Below are positions 1 through 6,315 of a DNA stretch of 8,787 nucleotides, piece by piece. The stretch lies in assembly GCA_017743275.1 (NCBI GenBank), contig JAGHZG010000042.1, positions 1 to 8,787 on the forward strand, read 5' to 3'. The stretch is from Chloroflexota bacterium (GTDB lineage Bacteria > Chloroflexota > Anaerolineae > B4-G1 > DUEL01). The notes under the pieces were generated by a model that searched no databases, was not told where the DNA came from, and was given only the letters and a program-made list of their open reading frames with translations. The position numbers were made by a program, and so were the translations under genes. The number at the start of each line of letters is the position of its first letter. Within the stretch, counting starts at the first letter, position 1.

Positions 1-195
1 ATACTGCATAATCTCCTCCGCCGTCATCCCTAAATCCAGCCCCTGCACAGCCAGCGGCGACCCCTTCCGCCGCTCCGGACGGACCACAAACACCCGGCCA
101 TCCCGGCGCTTGATTCGGACTTCCCCTTCCGCCTCTGCCCGTTCCAGCAACTCGGCCAGCCGTTGCCTGGCCTGGGTATAGGTGTATACCTCCAT
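1..195 (-). CDS. Phd/YefM-type antitoxin, partial (3' end beyond left edge)
   Basis: The first 65 residues of a small protein that begins MEVYTYTQARQRLAELL and continues with EGEVRIKRRDGRVFVVRP and a GMTAEEIMQY segment. The order (short N-terminal strand, a helix with the xARxxLxxLLxxA pattern, then a basic strand with RRDGRxFVVRP) is what Phd/YefM-family antitoxins show; their N-terminal part dimerises and binds the operator, and their C-terminal tail neutralises the toxin. The start is fixed by a strong AGGAGGT ribosome binding site at 207-201, five bases before the ATG. That site overlaps the stop codon of the upstream PIN gene, so the two are probably translationally coupled. The order is toxin first, antitoxin second, the reverse of classical vapBC. 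The toxin-neutralising tail lies outside the window. The family call is good; pairing with the PIN gene is inferred from adjacency. Confidence 0.8.
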   Translation of the reverse strand, partial: MEVYTYTQARQRLAELLERAEAEGEVRIKRRDGRVFVVRPERRKGSPLAVQGLDLGMTAEEIMQY

Positions 196-205
196 CTTCC
201 ACCTC

Positions 206-598
206 CTACACATTTATCACTTCTACACCCCTTTGCTGTGCTGCTGCCACTAACCCCTTATCCAGCGTCAGCAATGGCAACCGGTATTTTTCTGCACAAC
301 GAATCAAATACGCATCGTAGGCATAGAGTCTCAACTCTTGAGCGATTTTTAACGCCTCCTCTATCTCTACAGTAACATATCGGACAGGTATTTGTTCGCA
401 TATCTGGATTGCCCTCAACGCCTGCTCCAAAGTAATCCGGTTCCGCTTCAGCATAGCAGCAAGCGCGTTCCCGATTTCCCAGTGTACCGAGTAGGGAGCC
501 ACCAAGTCCACCCCTTCGGTCAACTCAATTAACCGCTCCCTTCCAGGCTCCCCAACAATCACTGCAATTAAAACCGAGGCATCTACCACAACATTCAT
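206..598 (-). CDS. PIN-domain ribonuclease toxin (VapC-like)
   Basis: A 130-residue protein starting MNVVVDASVLI, the usual first strand of PIN domains. The expected acidic metal-binding residues are all present: D6 in VVVDAS, E41 in SVHWEIGNAL, D95 in YAYDAYLIRCA and D113 in LLTLDKGL. VapC-type PIN proteins are Mg2+/Mn2+-dependent endoribonucleases that cleave tRNA or rRNA and are held in check by a cognate antitoxin. All four carboxylates being intact argues for an active enzyme. The reading frame is open upstream to 796, but that extension overlaps the end of the hdrA-like gene and is not PIN-like, so the ATG at 598 next to the family's canonical N-terminus is preferred. The ribosome binding site is weak (AGGGG). 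The gene has its own promoter candidate, and the Phd-type antitoxin follows after 10 bases. The gene and its leader look more AT-rich than the neighbouring hdrA DNA, consistent with separate acquisition. Confidence 0.9.
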   Translation of the reverse strand: MNVVVDASVLIAVIVGEPGRERLIELTEGVDLVAPYSVHWEIGNALAAMLKRNRITLEQALRAIQICEQIPVRYVTVEIEEALKIAQELRLYAYDAYLIRCAEKYRLPLLTLDKGLVAAAQQRGVEVINV

Positions 599-615
599 CG
601 CTTGCCCCTGCTTAG

Positions 616-626
616 TTGTACAATTG
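616..626. promoter_or_regulatory. Possible operator: overlapping palindromes in the toxin-antitoxin leader
   Basis: TTGTACAA (616-623) is a perfect 8-bp palindrome and overlaps CAATTG (621-626), a second palindrome. They lie downstream of the -10 box and upstream of the PIN start codon. Toxin-antitoxin operons usually repress themselves through antitoxin binding to such inverted repeats, so this is a plausible Phd-type operator. Short AT-rich palindromes are common by chance, so confidence is low. Confidence 0.3.
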
Positions 627-638
627 AACATATCACCA

Positions 639-666
639 ATTATACCCCGTGATCTTTTTTCCGCAA
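639..666 (-). promoter_or_regulatory. Sigma70-type promoter for the PIN/antitoxin pair
   Basis: Read on the minus strand, TTGCGG (666-661) and a perfect TATAAT (644-639) are separated by 16 bases. The -35 box starts three bases after the hdrA1 stop codon and the -10 lies about 40 bases before the PIN start codon. This suggests the toxin-antitoxin pair can be transcribed apart from the hdr genes. The -35 matches consensus only at its first three bases. Promoter function is inferred from sequence alone. Confidence 0.6.
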
Positions 667-669
667 CTC

Positions 670-3600
670 TCATACCTCTACCAGCCCCGATTCCCCCATC
701 GCCCCAATCTTCGCCTCTATCTGGACATCCCGATAGTGGAGCAACTGGATGGCCTTCGCCGGGCACTCGCCCACGCAAACGCCGCATCCGTGACACTGGG
801 CCGGCTCAATGTAGGCCGCGCCCATAATCCCCCCTACCCCAATCAGTTCGGCGCGGATGCGCGGCACCCGATACGGGCAAATCCGCACACACGTCAGACA
901 CGCCACACACTTCTCCGGGTCCACCTGGGCAACGATGCCCCCCACCTCCAGATAGTCCCGACTCAAGACCGTCGCCGCGCGGGCCGCCGCCGCCTGGGCC
1001 TGGGCAATCGCCTCCCCCAGGAACTTCGGGTAGTGGGCCATCCCCGCCAGGAAGAAGCCGTCGGCAGCGAAATCCACCGGGCGCAGTTTCACGTGCGCCT
1101 CCAGGAAGAACCCATCCAGGTCCACCGGCAACTTCAGCCGCGCCGCCAACTCCCGCGACCCCGGCGACGGCACCACCGGCATGCTCAGCACCAGCAGGTC
1201 CGGCTCCAGCACCAACTCCTCCCTCAGCACCGGCTCCCATACTGTAATCTGCAATCTGGAATCTGTGATCTGCACCTGGGGCTTTCGGTCAAAATCATAC
1301 TGGACGAAGAGCACCCCCGCTCGCCGGGCCTCCTGGTAGATGCGCTCCTTGAACCCGAAGGTCCGGATGTCCCGATAGATGACGGTCACCCGGGCCTGGG
1401 GCTTATGGCGCTTCAGCATCAGCGCGTTCTTGAGGGCCGTGGTGCAGCAGATACGGGCACAGTACTGCTCCGCCGGCCCCACACATTGAATCATCACCAC
1501 CGAATCGGGCAGGTCCCGCCCCTCCCCCAGCCGCTGCTCAAACTCCTGCTGGGTAAGGATGCGCGGGTTGCTCCCGTAGCCATAATCGGGTCCCCGATAC
1601 TCCACTCCGCCGACGGCCACAATCGCCACGCCGTGGCGGACCTCCAATTCTTCCCTTGGCCCCCGCAACCGGGAAACGTACTGCCCCACAAAGCCACTGG
1701 TCTCCACCACCTCCGTGTTCAGGTGGACCGTGATGAGGGGCTCCGCCGTCACCCGCCCCACCAGCGCACGGGCATACGCCTGCGGGTCCAGCCACATCCG
1801 CTCCCCGTCCCCCGTCGCCTCAAGAAGCGAATGGTGCATGCAGAGCAGGTTGCCCCCCAGGCGATCCGACCGTTCCACCAGATGGACCGGGAACCCCTGG
1901 CGGGCCAGGGTGAGGGCCGCGTTCAGCCCCGCCGCGCCCCCACCGATGACCAGCGCGGCCTTCTCCACCGGCACGCGCGTCCGATGGAGCGGCTCCAGCC
2001 GGGCCGCCTTTGCCACCGCCATCCGTACCAGGTCCTTCGCCTTCTCCGTCGCCCCTTCCCAGTCGTTCTGGTGGACCCAGGAGCACTGGTTGCGGATGTT
2101 GGCCATTTCAAAGAGATACGGGTTGAGCCCAGCCTGCCGGATGGCCTCCTGGAAGAGCGGCTCGTGGGTCAGTGGCGTGCACGCCGCCACGACCACCCGG
2201 TTCAGGTTTAACTCCTGCACCCGTTCCACAATGTGACGGATGGAGTCCTGGGAGCAGGTATAGAGGTTGTACTCGGCATGGATGACGCCGGGCAGGGTGG
2301 CCGCGTACTCCGCCACCGCCGGGACGTCCAGGAATCCGGCAATGTTGGACCCGCACTTGCAGACGAAGACACCGATGCGCAGCGGCTCCTGCGTCACGTC
2401 CCGCTCCGGCGGGTAGACCTCCGGCTCGGTCTGGGTCCAGCGGGCGGGGGCCAGCAGCGCGCCGGCCAGCCCGGCCGCGGCGCTGGCCTCCACCACCGAC
2501 TCGGGGATGTCCTTCGGCTCCCGGAAGGGCCCGATGGCGAAGACCCCCGGCTTGCTGGTCTGCAGCGGCGCGAAGGGCACCGTCTGGCAGAAGCCGTAGG
2601 GGTCCGTCGCCACGCCCACCCGCCGGGCCAGGTCGCGGACGCTCTCCGGAATCTCCATTCCCACCGAGAGCACGACCAGGTCAAACTCTTCTTCGCGTAC
2701 CGCAGGCTGAAAGCCTGCGCCACCTGCAGGCTGAAGGCCTGCGCTACCTGCAGGCTGAAAGCCTGCGCCACCTGCAGGCTGAAAGCCTGCGCTACCGTCC
2801 ACATACCGGATGACCAGGTTGCGACTCTTCGGGTCCTCCTTCACCGCCGAGACACGGCAGCGGACAAAACGGATGCCGTACCGCTCCTGAGCCCGGCGGT
2901 AGAAGTCCAGGTACCCCTTGCTGAAGGCCCGCATGTCCATCAGGAAAATGGTCACCTCGGTATCCGGCTCGTGCTCTATCGCCATCATCGCCTCTTTGAT
3001 GGCGTAGACGCAGCAGACGGACGAGCAGTAGTCGTGTTTCTGATCGCGGGAGCCGACGCACTGGATGAAGGCGATGCGCTTCGGCGTCCGCCCGTCGGAC
3101 GGGCGCTGGACGTGCCCCAGGGTGGGGCCGGACGCGTTGAGGAGCCGCTCAAACTGCAGGGACGTGACCACGTTGGGGTAGCGGCCCCAGCCGTACTCCC
3201 CCGCTTTCTCCGCGTCAAAGGTCGCAAAACCCGGTGCCAGCAGGATAGCGCCGACCTGGAGTTCCACCCTCTGCTCCACCATATCGTGGTCAATGGCCCC
3301 GGCCTGGCAGGTATAGAAACAACTCATACACTCCGAACAGATGCCGCAGGCCAGACAGCGGGCCGCCTCCGCCTGGGCCTGCTCGTCGTCGTATCCGGCG
3401 ACGACTTCCTCAAAAGTAGAGAGCCGCTGCTCCACCGGCAAGGCGGTCATCGGGACGCGGGGCTGGATGTGAACCTCGCCGCGCGCGATCCGCTCATCAA
3501 TCTCGGCCCGCGAGAGTTCCACCACCGGCAGTTTGGGCTTCGGCGGTGGCTCCAGTTCCTCCCCCTGCAGGTACCGGTGAATGGCCTGCGCGACTCTGTG

Positions 3601-5238
3601 TCCGGCGGCGACGGCCTCAATGACGAACGCCGTCCCGGTGGCGACATCCCCGGCGGCGAAGACACCCGGTCGGCTGGTCGCCAGGGTGTTGGGGTTGACG
3701 GCGACCGTTGCCTGGTCGGTGATGCCGACCCCGGCGCTCTCCGGGATGAAGGCCAGACCGGCCCGCTGGCCCACAGAGAAGATGACGTTATCGCAGGGGA
3801 CGACGTGCTCGGAGCCGGGGACGACGACCGGTCGGCGGCGCCCGGTCTCGTCGGGAAGGCCGGGCTCGGTGCGGACGCACTTCATCCCTACGACGCGCCG
3901 GTGGCCGTCCCCCAGAATCTCCACCGGCGTGACCTGCCAGTGGAAGACGACGCCCTCCTCCTCTGCCCGTTCCATTTCCTCCGGGTCGGCGGTGGCCTCC
4001 TCGCGGGTCCGGCGGTAGTAGACGTGGACCTCAGCGCCCAGGCGGCGCGCGGTGCGGGCCACGTCCATCGCCACGTCCCCTGCGCCGATGACCGCGACCT
4101 GCTTCCCCAATTTCGGCGGGTTCCCCAGTCGGACGTCCCGCAGGAAATGGGTGTTGATGAGCACGCCGTCCAGGTCTGCGCCAGGGATATTGAGCCGAAT
4201 GCCCTCGTGCGCGCCGACGGCGATGAGAACGGCGTCAAACCCTTCCGCAAAGACATCGTCCAGGTTGTTCACCGGGTGGTTCAGCCGCAACTCCACGCCC
4301 AGGTCCACGATGTCCTGGACCTCGCGGTCCACAATCCACGAGGGCAGGCGGTACTCCGGCACGCCCACCCGGAGCATCCCTCCGGCAACGGGCAGGGCCT
4401 CAAAGACGGTGACGCCGTAGCCCATTTTGCAGAGGTCCTGGGCCGCGGTCAGGCCGCAAGGCCCGGCGCCGATGACGGCGACCCGCTGGAGGTACCGGCG
4501 GGGGGCCGGTTCGGGGGGCACGCGCGGTTTGGCGTACACCTTGTCCGTAACAAAGCGCTTGAGCGCCCGGATGTTGACGGACTCATCCAGTTTGGCCCGG
4601 TTGCAGGCGTCCTCGCAGCGGTGGTTGCAGATGCGCCCGCAGATGCCGGGGAACGGGTTGTCCTCTTTGATGACCCGTAGGGCATCCTCGTAGCGGCCCT
4701 CGCGGATGAGCGCGATGTAGCCCTGAGCCCGTTGACCGGCAGGACAGGCGTTGCGGCAAGGGGCGATACCGCGCTTCTCTATGGCGTACGCGTTGGGGAC
4801 GGCCTGGGGGTAGAGTTTGTACGCCGCGCGCTGGAACCCCAGCCCCGCGTTGAACCGGTCCGGGATGATGACGGGGCAGACGCTGGCGCACTCCCCGCAG
4901 CCGGTGCATTTATCCAGGTCAATGTAGCGGGGCTTTTTGCGCAGGCGGACGGTGAAATTGCCCACGTCCCCGTCCACACCGATCACTTCGGTATCCACCA
5001 GCAACTGGATGTTGCGGTGGCGACCGGCCTCCACCAGTTTGGGGCTGAGGATACACATGGCGCAGTCGTTGGTGGGGAAGGTCTTGTCCAGTTGGGCCAT
5101 GTGTCCGCCGATGGCCGACTTCGCCTCCACCAGGTAGACCTTGAAGCCGGCCTCCGCCAGGTCCAGGGCGGCCTGGACCCCGGCGATGCCCCCGCCGACG
5201 ACGAGAACGGAACCGATCAGTTCGTTTTGCCCCGCCAT
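670..5238 (-). CDS. hdrA: Giant HdrA fusion: HdrA with inserted GltD-like NAD(P)H module plus second HdrA module (HdrA1)
   Basis: A 1522-residue iron-sulfur flavoprotein, far longer than ordinary HdrA (about 650-1000). Module 1 has FAD motif GGGIAG (15-20), the HdrA hallmark TNDCAMCILSPKL (C59, C62) and half a ferredoxin domain (C111/114/117/121). A GltD-like unit follows: C161/165, C200/204/208/212, FAD motif GAGPCG (257-262), NAD(P)H motif GAGDVA (385-390) with YYRR (407-410) and GVFAAGD (525-531). The second cysteine cluster (C628-C644) then resumes HdrA, with C727 and YCSSVCC (C738, C742, C743). Module 2 has CKC (960-962), C995, C1020, C1052, GGGAAG (1099-1104), C1252, C1260/1264/1265 and two C-terminal [4Fe-4S] motifs (C1444-1454, C1482-1492). 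HdrA passes bifurcated electrons between ferredoxin, HdrBC and MvhD; the inserted unit suggests an NAD(P)H branch, and YYRR favours NADPH. The protein is soluble, with no signal peptide or membrane segment. GGGGG precedes the ATG by four bases. Residues 816-847 are a translated palindrome array. HdrB and HdrC are not in view. Confidence 0.92.
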   Translation of the reverse strand: MAGQNELIGSVLVVGGGIAGVQAALDLAEAGFKVYLVEAKSAIGGHMAQLDKTFPTNDCAMCILSPKLVEAGRHRNIQLLVDTEVIGVDGDVGNFTVRLRKKPRYIDLDKCTGCGECASVCPVIIPDRFNAGLGFQRAAYKLYPQAVPNAYAIEKRGIAPCRNACPAGQRAQGYIALIREGRYEDALRVIKEDNPFPGICGRICNHRCEDACNRAKLDESVNIRALKRFVTDKVYAKPRVPPEPAPRRYLQRVAVIGAGPCGLTAAQDLCKMGYGVTVFEALPVAGGMLRVGVPEYRLPSWIVDREVQDIVDLGVELRLNHPVNNLDDVFAEGFDAVLIAVGAHEGIRLNIPGADLDGVLINTHFLRDVRLGNPPKLGKQVAVIGAGDVAMDVARTARRLGAEVHVYYRRTREEATADPEEMERAEEEGVVFHWQVTPVEILGDGHRRVVGMKCVRTEPGLPDETGRRRPVVVPGSEHVVPCDNVIFSVGQRAGLAFIPESAGVGITDQATVAVNPNTLATSRPGVFAAGDVATGTAFVIEAVAAGHRVAQAIHRYLQGEELEPPPKPKLPVVELSRAEIDERIARGEVHIQPRVPMTALPVEQRLSTFEEVVAGYDDEQAQAEAARCLACGICSECMSCFYTCQAGAIDHDMVEQRVELQVGAILLAPGFATFDAEKAGEYGWGRYPNVVTSLQFERLLNASGPTLGHVQRPSDGRTPKRIAFIQCVGSRDQKHDYCSSVCCVYAIKEAMMAIEHEPDTEVTIFLMDMRAFSKGYLDFYRRAQERYGIRFVRCRVSAVKEDPKSRNLVIRYVDGSAGFQPAGGAGFQPAGSAGLQPAGGAGFQPAVREEEFDLVVLSVGMEIPESVRDLARRVGVATDPYGFCQTVPFAPLQTSKPGVFAIGPFREPKDIPESVVEASAAAGLAGALLAPARWTQTEPEVYPPERDVTQEPLRIGVFVCKCGSNIAGFLDVPAVAEYAATLPGVIHAEYNLYTCSQDSIRHIVERVQELNLNRVVVAACTPLTHEPLFQEAIRQAGLNPYLFEMANIRNQCSWVHQNDWEGATEKAKDLVRMAVAKAARLEPLHRTRVPVEKAALVIGGGAAGLNAALTLARQGFPVHLVERSDRLGGNLLCMHHSLLEATGDGERMWLDPQAYARALVGRVTAEPLITVHLNTEVVETSGFVGQYVSRLRGPREELEVRHGVAIVAVGGVEYRGPDYGYGSNPRILTQQEFEQRLGEGRDLPDSVVMIQCVGPAEQYCARICCTTALKNALMLKRHKPQARVTVIYRDIRTFGFKERIYQEARRAGVLFVQYDFDRKPQVQITDSRLQITVWEPVLREELVLEPDLLVLSMPVVPSPGSRELAARLKLPVDLDGFFLEAHVKLRPVDFAADGFFLAGMAHYPKFLGEAIAQAQAAAARAATVLSRDYLEVGGIVAQVDPEKCVACLTCVRICPYRVPRIRAELIGVGGIMGAAYIEPAQCHGCGVCVGECPAKAIQLLHYRDVQIEAKIGAMGESGLVEV
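1242..1272 (-). repeat. 7-bp tandem repeat CAGATTN inside hdrA1
   Basis: In coding orientation the heptamers CAGATCA, CAGATTC, CAGATTG and CAGATTA follow one another without gaps, ending in a further CAG. They encode QITDSRLQIT (residues 1323-1332) between FDRKPQV and VWEPVLREE in module 2. The same loop in the neighbouring HdrA2 protein has equal length but an unrelated sequence, so the repeat adds no net residues relative to the paralogue. Confidence 0.8.
2698..2793 (-). repeat. 4 x 24-bp palindromic tandem repeat translated inside hdrA1
   Basis: Four 24-bp units in coding orientation. Each holds an inverted repeat GCAGGCT-n3-AGCCTGC (for example 2702-2718, 2750-2766 and 2774-2790; the copy at 2726-2742 has one mismatch). 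The units alternate between AGC GCA and GGC GCA heads and encode the octapeptides SAGFQPAG, GAGFQPAG, SAGLQPAG and GAGFQPAV (residues 816-847). The 24-bp length keeps the reading frame. The array sits between RNLVIRYVDG and REEEFDLVVLSVGM, a surface-loop position between conserved HdrA strands. Such palindromes resemble REP-type intergenic elements; here the array is inside a gene. Confidence 0.9.
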
Positions 5239-5253
5239 GGTGCCCCCTTAAAG

Positions 5254-5293
5254 AATGACCAATGACGGAATGACCAATGACGGAATGGAATGG
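5254..5293. repeat. Heptamer repeat tract A (ACCAATG orientation)
   Basis: Two tandem 15-bp units AATGACCAATGACGG (5254-5268 and 5269-5283), then AATGGAATGG. Each unit contains one perfect ACCAATG, the reverse complement of the CATTGGT heptamer in the other two tracts. The tract fills most of the 56-base gap between the four-helix-bundle stop codon and the hdrA1 ribosome binding site. No promoter was recognised in it. Confidence 0.85.
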
Positions 5294-5294
5294 T

Positions 5295-5645
5295 TCAAGG
5301 GGTATCCAGTTTCTTTGTCGCGCTTTTGATGATGGCCTGCAGGATGCGGATGAGTTCGTCGCTCTCCTGGATAAGGGAGCGGACCTCGGCATCATCCAGC
5401 AACGCGGCCTGAACGATTTCCAGCCAGTACCTCGCTTCTCGCGCCTCCTTATGGGCAATTTTCATCTTGTGGACGAAATCGCGCCGGGATTCCGCGGCAT
5501 CCGCTTCTTCCACATTGGCGCCTACAGAAGTCGCCGCCCGCACCAGTTGGCGCCCAACCTCCATTCCCGCAACGGTTCGGGGCAACCGGTCCACCAATTT
5601 GACCACGCGCACCGCAAACTGAAACGTCCGCTCCTGAATATCCAT
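5295..5645 (-). CDS. Four-helix-bundle protein (S23 / 23S rRNA intervening-sequence family)
   Basis: A 116-residue, mostly helical protein. The family signature is clear: MDIQERTFQFAVRVVKLVDRL at the N-terminus, then QLVRAATSVGANVEEADAAES (about 33-53) and DFVHKMKIAHKEAREARYWL. These are hallmarks of the TIGR02436-type four-helix bundle proteins, which include proteins encoded in 23S rRNA intervening sequences and the Avd accessory proteins of diversity-generating retroelements. The molecular role of free-standing members is poorly known, and a basic nucleic-acid-binding surface is common. Start choice is uncertain: ATG 5645 matches the family N-terminus, but AGGAG is only one base away. An ATG at 5732 after GGGGGA would add 29 basic low-complexity residues. 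A small GC hairpin lies just upstream. The gene splits mvhD from hdrA1 and is flanked by inverted heptamer tracts. No reverse transcriptase or rRNA is near. Confidence 0.88.
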   Translation of the reverse strand: MDIQERTFQFAVRVVKLVDRLPRTVAGMEVGRQLVRAATSVGANVEEADAAESRRDFVHKMKIAHKEAREARYWLEIVQAALLDDAEVRSLIQESDELIRILQAIIKSATKKLDTP

Positions 5646-5651
5646 TCTCCT

Positions 5652-5664
5652 GCGGCCTGGCCGC
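5652..5664. promoter_or_regulatory. GC palindrome just upstream of the four-helix-bundle start
   Basis: GCGGCCTGGCCGC is an almost perfect 13-bp palindrome that could form a 5-6 bp hairpin. It abuts the AGGAG before the ATG at 5645, so in RNA it could hinder initiation there. If the upstream ATG (5732) is used, it is simply coding sequence. No T-run follows, so it is not a typical terminator. Confidence 0.3.
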
Positions 5665-5763
5665 CCTTCATCCAAAGACAGCCTTCTCCCTTCCCCCCGC
5701 AGCGCCTCCTGTGGCTCCCCCCGCTGCACCATTGCTCCCCCTTTCTTATTTGCGGTCACAGTT

Positions 5764-5851
5764 CATTGGTCATTCGTTCATTGGTCATTTCTTCATTGGC
5801 TCATTGGTCATTTTTCATTTGGTCATTGGTCATTTTTCATTGGTCATTTTC
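5764..5851. repeat. Heptamer repeat tract B (CATTGGT orientation)
   Basis: About twelve 7- or 8-base units of the form CATTNNT on the plus strand. Perfect CATTGGT copies start at 5764, 5779, 5802, 5824 and 5838. Pairs make a 15-bp composite unit CATTGGTCATTNNTT, as in the other tracts. It covers the mvhD 3' end and about 65 bases beyond. The last codons of mvhD (MTNEK) and its TGA stop are made of repeat sequence. Heptameric arrays of this kind resemble the short tandemly repeated repetitive (STRR) sequences known from cyanobacteria, though the sequence and host differ. Confidence 0.88.
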
Positions 5852-6273
5852 ATCGGGCTCGGTCCCAACTCCTTCACCCTCTCCGTCATCTTCCGCGCGG
5901 CTTCGGCGAAGGTGGCGCCCATGCCGCCGGACACAAAGACAATCTCCAGCCGGTCCCCCCCGATGCCGATCTTGTCCAGCAGCGCTTTGGCGTACTTCAC
6001 CCGCGCCAGCGCGCGCTCGTTGCCGTGGACGTGGTGGCAGTTCCCGACGGGACAGGCGACGATGTAGACCCCGTCGGCGCCCTTCTCAAAGGCCTCCAGG
6101 ATATAGCGGATGTCGGCCTTGCCGGTGCAGGGGAGCCGCACCAGCCGGACGTTGGACGGGTACTTCAACCGCAGCGCCCCGGCGGTATCCGCCGCCATAT
6201 AGCCACAGTAGATACAGGTAAACGCGACAATCTCCGGCACGAACTCCTCGTGCCCGTTCCCCTTGACGTCCAT
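5830..6273 (-). CDS. mvhD: MvhD/FrhD-family hydrogenase iron-sulfur subunit (HdrA partner)
   Basis: A 147-residue small iron-sulfur protein. The family pattern is complete: VAFTCIYCGYMAADTAG (C20, C23), VRLVRLPCTGKAD (C49), then GADGVYIVACPVGNCHHVHGN (C74, C79), followed by the RVKYAKALLDKIGI helix and a KELGP ending. In methanogens MvhD holds a [2Fe-2S] cluster and carries electrons from the MvhAG hydrogenase to the FAD of HdrA; in bacteria without that hydrogenase, homologues link HdrA to formate dehydrogenase or other dehydrogenases. Here it lies between two hdrA-like genes, so delivery to one or both is likely. A GGAGG four bases before the ATG supports the start. The last residues (MKMTNEK) and the stop codon come from the adjacent heptamer tract, so the native C-terminus may have been replaced by a few repeat-encoded residues. 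No hydrogenase gene is in view. Confidence 0.93.
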   Translation of the reverse strand: MDVKGNGHEEFVPEIVAFTCIYCGYMAADTAGALRLKYPSNVRLVRLPCTGKADIRYILEAFEKGADGVYIVACPVGNCHHVHGNERALARVKYAKALLDKIGIGGDRLEIVFVSGGMGATFAEAARKMTERVKELGPSPMKMTNEK

Positions 6274-6315
6274 ACCTCCTCCAGGTCAGGAAATGTGCCA
6301 CAAAGATGTCAGCCT

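Noticed and set aside
599..796. N-terminal extension of the PIN protein to 796
   Set aside because: It overlaps the conserved C-terminal ferredoxin region of hdrA1, looks like translated shadow sequence, and the PIN fold starts at MNVVVDAS (598) with a promoter between.
649..2211. Plus-strand 520-codon open frame
   Set aside because: It is antisense to hdrA1, its translation is rich in R, H, P and Q with no recognisable motif, and open antisense frames are expected opposite long GC-rich genes.
2698..2793. CRISPR-like array or structural repeat protein domain
   Set aside because: The 24-bp units are contiguous with no spacers, and four octapeptides in a loop are too short to be a structural domain.
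2233..4680. Plus-strand 815-codon open frame
   Set aside because: Antisense shadow of hdrA1, low-complexity composition (G, D, H, R), no family motifs, and it even translates the antisense of the 24-bp array as repeated LKACATCR.
5295..5645. Avd accessory protein of a diversity-generating retroelement
   Set aside because: No reverse transcriptase, template repeat or variable repeat is in the window; the general S23/four-helix-bundle family call is safer.
5764..5851. Replication-origin or plasmid iterons
   Set aside because: Heptamer arrays can resemble iterons, but no replication initiator gene is nearby and three tracts lie at gene junctions within one operon.
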